A stretch of 20,386 bases of DNA from JBMOKU01 sp049324315 (lineage in GTDB: Bacteria; Bacillota; Clostridia; Peptostreptococcales; Thermotaleaceae): positions 1 through 20,386 of the forward strand of contig JBMOKU010000010.1 in assembly GCA_049324315.1 (NCBI GenBank). Reading direction: 5' to 3'. Below the pieces are notes generated by a model that saw nothing but the letters and a program-made list of their open reading frames with translations, was not told where the DNA came from and did no database searches. Each line of letters starts with the position of its first letter. The first letter of the stretch is position 1. Both the position numbers and the translations under genes were made by a program. Shown piece after piece: positions 7,217-14,553 of this stretch.

Positions 7217-8445
7217 TTAAATCGCATAATCATATTCTTTCCACTGTCGTCATATATGCCTAAGACATCATATGCCCGGGCAATATTTCGCTGCAGCTCC
7301 GCGCTGCTGTTTCCTTCGATGATCATGTACCCTGCCCGTTGGGTAGCATTTGTCATCTCTTTGATTTGACGACCTATGGAGAAATTATGCCGCGCTTGCA
7401 AGACACCGGGCAGTTGGAGAAGCCTATTCATATCATTTAGCCCATGAATCGTACAAGGACGGGCAAAATACATTTCTACAGATATTTTTTTCTCCGTACG
7501 ATAGAGATCAAATTTTCCAAGTGCAGAACCATCATATTCTTTCTGGACTGAATGATCGATCACCATATCCAATATATTGACACCTGTCACCCTTGGGAGA
7601 TATTCGTCCTCATATGCCCCTCCGATTCTTGCAGCGATTTCATTTACTTTGATGCCATCCTGACCAATTAGCATTTGAAAATATATGGGGCCTTCATGGA
7701 TCCTAAAAGCTTTTACAATTTGTTCGGTGATGTCTACAATCTCTTCATAATAATCCTTCATGAATTTTGAAGGAAAATGATGACCGATGCAGACACCGAT
7801 ATGGGGATAATTGTTGTACGAAATCCGATCGACAATGGACAGGACAAATACCTCGTCATTTTTTACCCATCCGTTCACGGTAATCTCTTCACTCTCATAG
7901 AATTCCTCTACTAAGATTTCTTCTTCTCTTGAATAGCTTAAAACATCCTGAAAATTCTTTCGTATATCTGCAATCGTATCCAACTTATAAACCCCACGCT
8001 GCCCTTGGCTGTCCAAGGGTTTTATGACTACGGGGAGTCGAAGCTCTGCAAGATCCTGATCGTCAAAGTCAGCTTTGATAAATTTGTATTTTACAGTGGG
8101 AATATGATACTCCGTAAAACAGGTTTTCATTACCTTTTTGTTGGTAACGGCCTTTGCTGTATCTACATCTAAAAAAGTAGGCAGTTCTAAGGCTTCAGCT
8201 ACCCTGGCAGCCGTATAGATAGGCTGGTCGGTACCTACTGTCATCACACCGTCAATATTGTATTTCTTCCCGATCTGAATATTTCCTTCTATGTCAAAGG
8301 TGCTTGTATTTTCGCTGCAGTCTGCCAGCTTTTTTCCTGGAGCATTTTCCAAATAATCTGAGACAATAACAGTATGTCCCTTCTGTTTTGCATGGATAAT
8401 TGCGTTTAACTGACTGTTACTGCCGCCTAAAATCAATAATTTCAT
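7201..8445 (-). CDS. ATP-grasp carboxylate-amine ligase of the amino-sugar operon
   Basis: A 414-residue cytoplasmic protein. Residues 1-100 form a pre-ATP-grasp Rossmann-like domain starting LLILGGSNSQ; residues about 105-310 form the ATP-grasp domain, with VVIKPLDSQGQRGV (Lys142 in the ATP-binding position), LVEEF (Glu180/181), and the metal-binding KVNEIAARIGG (Asn268, Glu269, Arg273). The family joins a carboxylate to an amine or thiol through an acyl-phosphate. It resembles the CarB/PurK/BtrJ side of the superfamily; the substrate is not readable from sequence. It is the last gene of the operon with rmlB, rmlA, the aminotransferase and GT2, so ligation of an amino acid or other acid onto the 4-amino group of the sugar is a fair hypothesis. 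AGGGGGAG precedes the ATG by about 9 bases. Confidence 0.85.
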   Translation of the reverse strand: MKLLILGGSNSQLNAIIHAKQKGHTVIVSDYLENAPGKKLADCSENTSTFDIEGNIQIGKKYNIDGVMTVGTDQPIYTAARVAEALELPTFLDVDTAKAVTNKKVMKTCFTEYHIPTVKYKFIKADFDDQDLAELRLPVVIKPLDSQGQRGVYKLDTIADIRKNFQDVLSYSREEEILVEEFYESEEITVNGWVKNDEVFVLSIVDRISYNNYPHIGVCIGHHFPSKFMKDYYEEIVDITEQIVKAFRIHEGPIYFQMLIGQDGIKVNEIAARIGGAYEDEYLPRVTGVNILDMVIDHSVQKEYDGSALGKFDLYRTEKKISVEMYFARPCTIHGLNDMNRLLQLPGVLQARHNFSIGRQIKEMTNATQRAGYMIIEGNSSAELQRNIARAYDVLGIYDDSGKNMIMRFNQYTL

Positions 8446-8460
8446 ATCTATTTCTCCCCC

Positions 8461-9198
8461 TTATAGCTGCCTATCTCGAATTTCAAACTGCGGATGGGAT
8501 GAACAGTTCAGATACTTGAAAAAAGACGAATAATAGATGGCCAGCTTACTATACAACACAGCCAGCTTCAAAAATGAATAATTTGATTTTCCATATATCC
8601 TTGCAGCATGGTCAACAGAGACATTAGCAGCATTTCTTGTCACTTTAAAAATCATTGGTGCTAGATAGACAAAGGATGTTTTATCTTCAACGATTTTCGT
8701 GACAACATCTTTACGGAGCCCTCGAAAGCTGCTGACTTTTATCCCTTTCGGTTTTTTACATATCCGATTTAACAAACGGTCTATCATCTTTGTACCGATA
8801 TTTCTGTAAAAGGGATGTTTCTTTTCATCGGGAATACCAAAAACGACGTCATAGCCCTTGTTCAGCTTTTCATATAGCTTTTGAATCTCCTCCGGAGGAT
8901 GCTGCAGATCATCATCAATGGTAAAAACAAACCCTCCCTGGGCAAAATGAAAACCACACATCAAAGCATTTTGCTGTCCAAAATTCCGGGAAAGCCGAAT
9001 GCTTTTTACTCTCTCATCTCTTTCATGCAATGCTTTACATACCTCATAGCTTTGATCTTCACTGCCATCATCAATCAGTATTATTTCAAAGGCTTTTCTT
9101 GGCAATTGATCCATAGCACTGCATATTCGGACATATAATTTCTCTAACGTTTTTTCACTGTTATAAACAGGTACAAGAATAGATATCTCTGCGGACAT
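8461..9198 (-). CDS. GT2 glycosyltransferase (ArnC/DPM-synthase-like), short form
   Basis: A 245-residue GT-A fold enzyme. Motifs seen are ISILVPVYNSEKTL at the N-terminus, LIDDGSEDQ (Asp43-Asp44), RLSRNFGQQNAL, and the metal-binding TIDDDLQHP (Asp95-97). These are the hallmarks of polyprenyl-phosphate sugar synthases such as ArnC, GtrB and dolichol-phosphate mannose synthase. Those enzymes usually continue with two C-terminal membrane helices; here the protein ends about 30 residues after the amphipathic SFLKLAVLYSKLAIYY segment, with a polar tail. It may attach to the membrane by that segment only. It starts 1 base after the aminotransferase stop. The likely role is transfer of the nucleotide amino sugar to undecaprenyl phosphate for the GT-C enzyme encoded at 5648; this is inferred from the Arn-like set of genes. 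Confidence 0.85.
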   Translation of the reverse strand: MSAEISILVPVYNSEKTLEKLYVRICSAMDQLPRKAFEIILIDDGSEDQSYEVCKALHERDERVKSIRLSRNFGQQNALMCGFHFAQGGFVFTIDDDLQHPPEEIQKLYEKLNKGYDVVFGIPDEKKHPFYRNIGTKMIDRLLNRICKKPKGIKVSSFRGLRKDVVTKIVEDKTSFVYLAPMIFKVTRNAANVSVDHAARIYGKSNYSFLKLAVLYSKLAIYYSSFFKYLNCSSHPQFEIRDRQL

Positions 9199-9199
9199 G

Positions 9200-10354
9200 C
9201 TATATCGTCTCCCCTTCTTTTATGCTGGAGACCAGTTGTTTCACCACATACACCAAAGCTTCTTCGGTCATGGAGGTATACATGGGTAATCTTAAGAGCG
9301 TCTTACTCACTTTTTCCGTCACAGGCAGATCATACCTATGATAACCGTATCTCTGCCCCATAGGCGAACTGTGGAGTGGGACAAAATGGGTTGCTGCTGC
9401 TATCCCCTTTGATGCCAGTTTTTCTTTAACACGATTCCGAGTCGCTTCATTCTTAAATCGTATGTAATAGAGATGATAATTGGACTGGCATGGCTCTGGA
9501 ATGGTAATGGTTCTAATATACTCTTCCTCTACCAGACTTTTTAACTGTTCCGTATAATACTGATGAATCCACTGACGGCAATTCCTTATGTCTTCCAGAT
9601 TTTCCAACTGTGCCGCCAGAAATGCCATTAGCAGATCCGAGGGGGTATAACTTGACCCTATATCCACCCACTGGTATTGTTCAACGTCTCCTCTCATAAA
9701 AGCCTTGCGATTTGTACCCTTCTGCCACAGGACCTCTCCTCTATTCAGAAATTCTTCATCCTGGGAGTTCAAAAGAATTGCACCACCTTCACCACTGGTA
9801 TAATTTTTGGTCCCGTGAAAGCTGTAGCACCCTATATGGCCCCATGTGCCCAAATATTGATTTTTGTATTTTGCATTGACTGCCTGTGCCGCATCTTCAA
9901 TTACGTATAGTCCCCAGTCTCTGGCAATATTCATAATCTCATCCATTTCGCACCCGATCCCGGCATAATGAACGGGAATAATGGCTTTGGTCCTGCTTGT
10001 AAGTTTTCCAAGCATATCATCTAAATCCATGGTTAAGGTCGTATCTTTTATGTCTACAAAAACAGGTGTGGCTCCCCGCAGCATCACTGCATTGGCCGTG
10101 GAGGGAAAGGTATAGGATGGCATAAGCACCTCATCTCCGGGCTTGAGGTCAATAAGTATAGCAGCCATTTCCAAGGCATGGGTTGCAGAAGTAGTCATGA
10201 GTACTTTTTTTGCCCCAAATTCTTTTTCTAAAAAATGCTGCACCATTTGTGTATAATAGCCGTCTCCGCTGATACATCCATTTTTTATGGCTTCATGCAC
10301 AAAGGCTGCTTCTTTTTCGGTATGGTAAGGTATATGAAAAGGTATGTTCATCAT
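9200..10354 (-). CDS. WecE-like sugar-nucleotide aminotransferase (DegT/DnrJ/EryC1 family)
   Basis: A 384-residue PLP enzyme. The Schiff-base lysine is Lys183 in YSFHGTKNYTSGEGGA, and Asp154 in VIEDAAQAV binds the pyridine nitrogen. The motif around Lys183, the GDEVLMPSYTFPSTANAV stretch and the length (E. coli WecE is 376) place it nearest to WecE/RffA, dTDP-4-amino-4,6-dideoxygalactose transaminase, rather than ArnB. It would convert dTDP-4-keto-6-deoxyglucose from RmlB to a dTDP-4-amino-4,6-dideoxyhexose using glutamate. Its ATG overlaps the rmlA stop (ATGA), so translation is coupled. Whether the product has the galacto (Fuc4N) or gluco (viosamine) configuration cannot be decided by eye; the WecE likeness favours galacto. 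Confidence 0.88.
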   Translation of the reverse strand: MMNIPFHIPYHTEKEAAFVHEAIKNGCISGDGYYTQMVQHFLEKEFGAKKVLMTTSATHALEMAAILIDLKPGDEVLMPSYTFPSTANAVMLRGATPVFVDIKDTTLTMDLDDMLGKLTSRTKAIIPVHYAGIGCEMDEIMNIARDWGLYVIEDAAQAVNAKYKNQYLGTWGHIGCYSFHGTKNYTSGEGGAILLNSQDEEFLNRGEVLWQKGTNRKAFMRGDVEQYQWVDIGSSYTPSDLLMAFLAAQLENLEDIRNCRQWIHQYYTEQLKSLVEEEYIRTITIPEPCQSNYHLYYIRFKNEATRNRVKEKLASKGIAAATHFVPLHSSPMGQRYGYHRYDLPVTEKVSKTLLRLPMYTSMTEEALVYVVKQLVSSIKEGETI

Positions 10355-11088
10355 CGTTCACCACTTATGATTTCGTTATTGATCCTGAATAACAGTTGAT
10401 TAGCATATTGATAAGACGTAAAGGTCCCAGCATCCACCCATTCACCCTCCAATAGATCATAGGTTAATTCCTGCCGGTGAATATAGAGATTGTTTACTTC
10501 CGAAATCTCCCATTCTCCCCGTGGCGATGGTTGTGTTTCCCGGATTATGTCAAAAACGTTTTTGTCATACATATAGATACCGGTAACAGCATATGGACTT
10601 AACGTATGTGTAGGCTTCTCCTCGATCCCCACAATTTTGTTGTTATTAAGTATCGCTACGCCGAATCTTTCAGGCTGCGTTACCTTTTTTAATAAGACCT
10701 TTGCACCTTTTTCCTGCTGATGGAATTTTTCAACATAAGGCCTGATGGTATGAGAAGCAATATTGTCCCCTAAAACCACCGTTATAGCGTCATTACAGGC
10801 AAACTTCTCTGCCAGAAGCAGCCCATGGGCGATTCCCTTTGCTTCTCCTTGAACCTTAAAGGTAAAATGGCAGCGCCAGTTTCTTTCCGCTTTCAGTAAA
10901 CATTTCATCTCATCAACATATTCCATGGAAGTAATGATGAGAATATCTTCAATGCCTGCAGAAATCAATTGACGTATAGGGTGAAAGACCATTGGTTCCT
11001 TACCTACTTGAAGTAAGTGTTTATTGGTTGTTTGGGTTAAAGGATATAATCTTGTCCCCTTTCCACCTGCTAATACGACACCCTTCAT
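10351..11088 (-). CDS. rmlA: Glucose-1-phosphate thymidylyltransferase, short form
   Basis: A 245-residue nucleotidyltransferase that would make dTDP-glucose from dTTP and glucose 1-phosphate. Motifs seen are the N-terminal GVVLAGGKGTRLYPLT signature, NKHLLQVGKEPM, VVLGDNI (metal-binding Asp), ERFGVA, GIEEKP, YAVTGIYMYD, PRGEWEISEVNN and EWVDAGT. It is shorter than the 290-residue RmlA of enterobacteria, lacking the C-terminal helical extension. I take the ATG at 11088 because GGGGG (11096-11100) is 7 bases before it; the ATG at 11094 would be only one base away. It lies 13 bases after rmlB and shares a 4-base overlap with the aminotransferase. Confidence 0.9.
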   Translation of the reverse strand: MKGVVLAGGKGTRLYPLTQTTNKHLLQVGKEPMVFHPIRQLISAGIEDILIITSMEYVDEMKCLLKAERNWRCHFTFKVQGEAKGIAHGLLLAEKFACNDAITVVLGDNIASHTIRPYVEKFHQQEKGAKVLLKKVTQPERFGVAILNNNKIVGIEEKPTHTLSPYAVTGIYMYDKNVFDIIRETQPSPRGEWEISEVNNLYIHRQELTYDLLEGEWVDAGTFTSYQYANQLLFRINNEIISGER

Positions 11089-11101
11089 ATCCATGCCCCC
11101 G

Positions 11102-12100
11102 TTATTTTTCTATTACATGATTTCCATGGTCAAGGTACCACCGGATCGTCTCTTTTAGTCCTTCTTCAAAGGTATACGTAGGTGACCACCCTAGGCGACT
11201 CTTTAATTTTCTTGCATCGACAGCATAGCGTCTGTCATGTCCTTTTCGATCTTCCACAAACTGTATCAATTCTTCTGTTATTTTTATCTTCTTTGATTCG
11301 TCCTCTATCAATTCCTTCAGGAAATCAATAATCTGCTTTGCCACCTGAATATTGTCCCTTTCTTGATTGGCTCCGATATTGTATATTTCTCCATCGACTC
11401 CCCTATTTGCTACAAGGTCGATGGCACGGCAGTGATCTTTTACATGGATCCAATCACGGACATTTCTTCCATCGCCATAGAGGGGAAATCTTTGCCCTTT
11501 TAGACAGCGGCTTATGATTAGAGGAATGAGTTTTTCTCCATGTTGATTCGATCCATAGTTATTCGTGCTTCTTGTAATATTCACCGGTAGACCATAGGTT
11601 TTATAAAAGGAATATACCAGCATATCCCCGGCTGCTTTGCTGGCCGCATATGGATTATTGGGCGATAGATTGGACTGCTCGGAAAAATATCCATCATCTT
11701 CCAGAGAACCATATACTTCATCCGTGGATATTTGTATGTATTTTTTCACCGGATATCGAAGGGCTGCCTGCAGCAGATTGTGTGTCCCCAATACATTTGT
11801 TTCCACAAAAAGATGGCTGTCATCGATACTTCGATCTACATGGGATTCTGCAGCAAAATTAATGACAATATCCGGTCTATAGGTTTTAAATATTTCCATC
11901 ATCAGTTTACCATTACAGATATCTTCTTGTATAAATGTATAGCCTTCATTCCCCTCGACTGTTTTCAAATTAGCTAAATTACCTGCATAGGTCAGTTTAT
12001 CGACATTGATAACCTTACTATTTTTCTTATGATGAAATAGGTACTGAATAAAATTTGAGCCAATAAAACCCGCTCCGCCCGTAACAAGATAAACTGTCAT
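11102..12100 (-). CDS. rmlB: dTDP-glucose 4,6-dehydratase
   Basis: A 332-residue extended short-chain dehydrogenase that converts dTDP-glucose to dTDP-4-keto-6-deoxyglucose using bound NAD. Seen are the NAD motif VTGGAGFIGSN (residues 6-16), VDKLTYAGN, NFAAESHVDRSI, the catalytic STDEVYG (Thr126, Asp127, Glu128) and YAASK (Tyr151, Lys155), and NNYGSNQHGEKLIPLII. The start at 12100 is preferred because AAAGGG (12110-12115) lies 9 bases upstream; an in-frame TTG at 12127 would add nine residues not usual in the family. It is the first gene of the five-gene amino-sugar operon. No rmlC or rmlD is present, so the ketosugar is used by the aminotransferase rather than for rhamnose. Confidence 0.95.
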   Translation of the reverse strand: MTVYLVTGGAGFIGSNFIQYLFHHKKNSKVINVDKLTYAGNLANLKTVEGNEGYTFIQEDICNGKLMMEIFKTYRPDIVINFAAESHVDRSIDDSHLFVETNVLGTHNLLQAALRYPVKKYIQISTDEVYGSLEDDGYFSEQSNLSPNNPYAASKAAGDMLVYSFYKTYGLPVNITRSTNNYGSNQHGEKLIPLIISRCLKGQRFPLYGDGRNVRDWIHVKDHCRAIDLVANRGVDGEIYNIGANQERDNIQVAKQIIDFLKELIEDESKKIKITEELIQFVEDRKGHDRRYAVDARKLKSRLGWSPTYTFEEGLKETIRWYLDHGNHVIEK

Positions 12101-12167
12101 TCTTATCATCCCTTTGGTGTTCATCAAAAATCTCTATGAAATAATCCTGTAAACTAGATTCCATTAC

Positions 12168-12176
12168 TGATATAAT
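12168..12176 (+). promoter_or_regulatory. Extended -10 promoter of the lone tusA-like gene
   Basis: Plus-strand TGATATAAT, a perfect extended -10, about 52 bases before the TTG start at 12228. It shares bases 12172-12176 with the opposed rmlB -10. Confidence 0.5.
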
Positions 12177-12180
12177 AGCA
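12172..12180 (-). promoter_or_regulatory. Candidate extended -10 promoter of the rmlB operon
   Basis: Minus-strand TGCTATTAT, an extended -10 with five of six hexamer matches, 72 bases before the rmlB start, with a weak TGAAAA -35 (12200-12195) at 17-base spacing. It overlaps the tusA -10 on the other strand. Confidence 0.4.
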
Positions 12181-12227
12181 TCAAGAAGATAAAATTTTCA
12201 CAATTTTATAATAGTGAGGCGATTATC

Positions 12228-12446
12228 TTGAAAATAATTGACTGTCTAGGTGAAATATGTCCTGTACCTGTCTTACGCATTAAGGATGCTTTACGAACGA
12301 TGAAATCCAATGATTCCATCAAAGTCGTTACAGACCACAGCTGTGTACAGCAGTCCATCATCGATCACTTCAGTAAAAGTACCCTTCATGTCGTTTGTGA
12401 AGAGGTTATGAACGGCATTTGGGAAATTGTCATTACGAAAATCTAG
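12228..12446 (+). CDS. TusA-family sulfur carrier protein (stand-alone)
   Basis: A 72-residue protein of the TusA/SirA family. The N-terminus DCLGEICPVPVLR carries the CPxP motif with the sulfur-carrying Cys11; Cys6 and Cys39 (TDHSC) are in the places common to YeeD-like members. TusA proteins hold sulfur as a persulfide and pass it on for tRNA thiolation, cofactor synthesis, thiosulfate use or selenium metabolism. The start is a TTG with GTGAGG 8 bases upstream. Its stop codon and that of the convergent LysR gene lie in the same CTAG. A second, different TusA lies in the operon at 13561-16328, so this copy may serve another acceptor or be co-regulated by the LysR protein. Confidence 0.88.
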   Translation: MKIIDCLGEICPVPVLRIKDALRTMKSNDSIKVVTDHSCVQQSIIDHFSKSTLHVVCEEVMNGIWEIVITKI

Positions 12447-13339
12447 CAAAAACTCTTTTCTCCGATTTGTTTAAGATAATTGATAAAATTCTTTACGTTG
12501 CTGCTGGTATATTTATCTTTTCTATAAATCAGATAAATGTCATAGCTCATATCAAAATCCACTATTTGAATTTGTTTTAGTTGTTTTGTATATAATTCTT
12601 TCTTTACGGAGATATAAGGTACGATGGATAACCCATAGCCTTTAATCACGGCAGATTTCACAGATTCTGTTGAATCCAGGCATAGAAATACATTGCATCC
12701 GTCTATGCTGTATCCCAGGTTGCGCAGATAGGAATTTAACTCTTTTCTTTGACGAAACTTTTCTTGAAGCATAATTAGTCGGTGGGTTAGCAGCTCTTTC
12801 AGGTTGATATCCTGTTGAATCGGATAATCCTCTGTAGCAATTACGACGAGTTTATCCACGCCAACTTTGGTGTAGTGGAGGGTTTTTTCTTCCGGCCTTC
12901 CATAAATAAATCCAATATCACAAACTCCATTTAATACATTTCTTTCTACATCCTCACAGGTATTGGTTGTAAGACTAAATGATATTTCAGGATATTTTTC
13001 TTTTACGTTATACAAAGTACAGGGTAAGGCATAAGTTCCCAGTGTCAAAACAGAATCAATTCTAATGGTACTATGGTTTTTACTCACTTCTTCAAGGTCT
13101 TCAAGCATATTGTCGTAGGCTTTAATAAGATTTCTGGCATATTTCTCAACAATATGTCCGGCTTCTGTCAACTCCACCCCTTTATTACTTCTGATCAACA
13201 GCTTATGTCCCAGCATTTCTTCCAATTTCTGAATCTGCTGGCTCAGTGCCGGCTGCGATATATGAAAATTATTGGCTACTTTTGATATACTCCTGGTGGC
13301 GGCGACTTCATTAAAGTATTTAAGGTATTCTATTCTCAA
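12443..13339 (-). CDS. LysR-family transcriptional regulator
   Basis: A 298-residue regulator of usual LysR length. Residues 1-60 form the winged helix-turn-helix (MRIEYLKYFNEVAATRSIS, then the SQPALSQQIQKLEEMLG recognition region); residues about 90-295 form the periplasmic-binding-like effector domain. The start is a TTG next to a GGGGGGAG site. It is transcribed away from the YeeE-TusA-YeeE-flavoprotein operon across a 221-bp spacer that holds T-N11-A type dyads, the classical LysR arrangement, so it most likely controls that operon and its own gene in response to a sulfur compound. CysB-like roles are possible, but the effector cannot be told from sequence. Confidence 0.92.
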   Translation of the reverse strand: MRIEYLKYFNEVAATRSISKVANNFHISQPALSQQIQKLEEMLGHKLLIRSNKGVELTEAGHIVEKYARNLIKAYDNMLEDLEEVSKNHSTIRIDSVLTLGTYALPCTLYNVKEKYPEISFSLTTNTCEDVERNVLNGVCDIGFIYGRPEEKTLHYTKVGVDKLVVIATEDYPIQQDINLKELLTHRLIMLQEKFRQRKELNSYLRNLGYSIDGCNVFLCLDSTESVKSAVIKGYGLSIVPYISVKKELYTKQLKQIQIVDFDMSYDIYLIYRKDKYTSSNVKNFINYLKQIGEKSFC

Positions 13340-13395
13340 GCTTCTCCCCCCTTTTCATGTCATACATGTCCCTTTCTTGTTATTTTTCTATCAAT

Positions 13396-13404
13396 ATTAT
13401 AACA
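13396..13404 (-). promoter_or_regulatory. Extended -10 promoter of the LysR gene
   Basis: Minus-strand TGTTATAAT lies 57 bases before the TTG start. No -35 match is seen. Confidence 0.5.
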
Positions 13405-13445
13405 CATATTCTGCCATAAGCTGCTCTTATATCCACTTTTATATC

Positions 13446-13484
13446 ATAACTTATCGTTATAGTACATAACCATATCAAATGATA
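13446..13484. promoter_or_regulatory. Candidate LysR-type binding sites
   Basis: Two dyads lie upstream of the sulfur operon. ATAAC-N5-GTTAT at 13446-13460 contains the T-N11-A pattern of LysR sites (T at 13447, A at 13459). TATCA-N2-TGATA at 13473-13484 lies about 20 bases before the -10, where an activator would touch polymerase. This matches the usual recognition site plus activation site layout. No -35 match is present, as expected for an activated promoter. Confidence 0.45.
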
Positions 13485-13500
13485 CCTGGGTTTTTACCTA

Positions 13501-13509
13501 TGCTATAAT
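13501..13509 (+). promoter_or_regulatory. Extended -10 promoter of the sulfur operon
   Basis: TGCTATAAT, with a perfect -10 hexamer at 13504-13509, about 52 bases before the ATG at 13561. The start point would be near 13516. Confidence 0.55.
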
Positions 13510-13560
13510 CAAATTAGTCTTTATTGTTAAAAATGTATCGATACTGAGGAGAGTGGTGCT

Positions 13561-14256
13561 ATGTCTGAAACGAATGAGAGTAGTCGTGCTTCATCAAGAG
13601 GAAGGGCTAGAGCTGATAAGAAGCCGAAAAAGAAACAGCTTCCTTATGGTATTGCTCTTTTGATAGGGATGATTGCTTTCGGAATCTATCTTACATCCAT
13701 CTCAGCCAAACTGGGACTCTTCTGGATTTTGGGAACTGCCTTCGGGGTAATTCTTCAAAAGTCAAGATTCTGTTTTACAGCATCTATGAGAGATCCCTAT
13801 CTCACAGGAAGTACAACCATCACAAGGGCTGTCTTAATTGCTTTTGCAATAACCTCCATTGCTTTTACGGCAGTGAAATACGGTTACTATGTAAAAGGAT
13901 TGCCGATACCCGGTCAAGGATATATCGTGCCTGTTAGCTTGGCTACTGCAGTCGGTGCTTTCATGTTCGGTATTGGAATGGTCATTGCTGGTGGGTGTGC
14001 CTCAGGAACATTGATGCGTGTGGGCGAAGGTTTCTTAATGCAAATCTTATCCTTGTTTTTCTTTGTCATCGGTTCTTTATGGGGTGCCCATGATTTAGGC
14101 TGGTGGAAACTCAATTTCATTCTGAAAGGCCAAAAAATATTCCTACCGGATGTTTTCGGCTGGTTTGGGGGTATCATCGTGCAGTTATTGCTTATCGCAG
14201 GACTCTATATCCTTGCTGACAAATGGGAGAACAGAAAGCAAGAACTGCACGAATAA
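13561..14256 (+). CDS. YeeE/YedE (Sulf_transp) family membrane protein, N-terminal half of a split TsuA-like transporter
   Basis: A 231-residue membrane protein with about five hydrophobic segments. It carries the family cysteines in QKSRFCFTASMRDPYLTGS (Cys71) and GGCASGTLMRVGEG (Cys146). In the known thiosulfate transporter TsuA (YeeE) such Cys-containing loops form the path for thiosulfate in a single protein of about 330 residues; here the second half is a separate gene at 14554 (as in the PmpA/PmpB type). The first 27 residues are an unusual Ser/Arg/Lys-rich cytoplasmic tail. AGGAG lies 9 bases before the ATG. It is the first gene of a four-gene operon with TusA, the second half and a flavoprotein. 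Thiosulfate is the likeliest substrate; other sulfane sulfur or selenium compounds are possible. Confidence 0.87.
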   Translation: MSETNESSRASSRGRARADKKPKKKQLPYGIALLIGMIAFGIYLTSISAKLGLFWILGTAFGVILQKSRFCFTASMRDPYLTGSTTITRAVLIAFAITSIAFTAVKYGYYVKGLPIPGQGYIVPVSLATAVGAFMFGIGMVIAGGCASGTLMRVGEGFLMQILSLFFFVIGSLWGAHDLGWWKLNFILKGQKIFLPDVFGWFGGIIVQLLLIAGLYILADKWENRKQELHE

Positions 14257-14305
14257 GCAGCACGTCAAGTAATTTAAAACTATTATGCTAAGGGGGAAAA
14301 TAATA

Positions 14306-14533
14306 ATGAAAGAAGTAATGTTAGATTGTTTAGGAGAAGCTTGTCCGGTACCTTTGGTAAAAGCAGAAAATAAAATGAAAACACTGGAAGTTGGCGATGT
14401 TCTGATCGTTCAAATAGACCACAGCTGTGCCATGAAAAACGTTCCGGAGTGGGCCCGTAAGGAAGGTCACAATGTAGAGATCGAAGAAGTCGATGATGGT
14501 GAATGGGAAGTTATTATTGAAAAAACCAAATAG
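14306..14533 (+). CDS. TusA-family sulfur carrier, operon copy
   Basis: A 75-residue TusA/YeeD-like protein. DCLGEACPVPLV holds the CPxP motif with the sulfur-carrying Cys13; Cys8 and Cys41 (DHSCAM) match the lone copy at 12228, to which it is clearly related. I take the ATG at 14306, with AGGGGG (14291-14296) 9 bases before it; an upstream in-frame ATG at 14285 would put the ribosome site inside the gene. It lies between the two halves of the YeeE/YedE transporter. In known systems a TusA-like partner (YeeD/TsuB) works with YeeE in thiosulfate use, so this protein probably takes up the incoming sulfur at the inner face of the membrane. Confidence 0.9.
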   Translation: MKEVMLDCLGEACPVPLVKAENKMKTLEVGDVLIVQIDHSCAMKNVPEWARKEGHNVEIEEVDDGEWEVIIEKTK

Positions 14534-14553
14534 CCGGGTTTGGAGGTGAAACC

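Noticed and set aside
9200..10354. ArnB (UDP-Ara4O aminotransferase)
   Set aside because: The SFHGTKNYTSGEGG context and the dTDP-sugar genes beside it fit WecE-type enzymes better; no ArnA is present.
11102..12100. Rhamnose pathway
   Set aside because: rmlA and rmlB are present but rmlC and rmlD are absent, and an aminotransferase follows in the operon, so an amino sugar is more likely.
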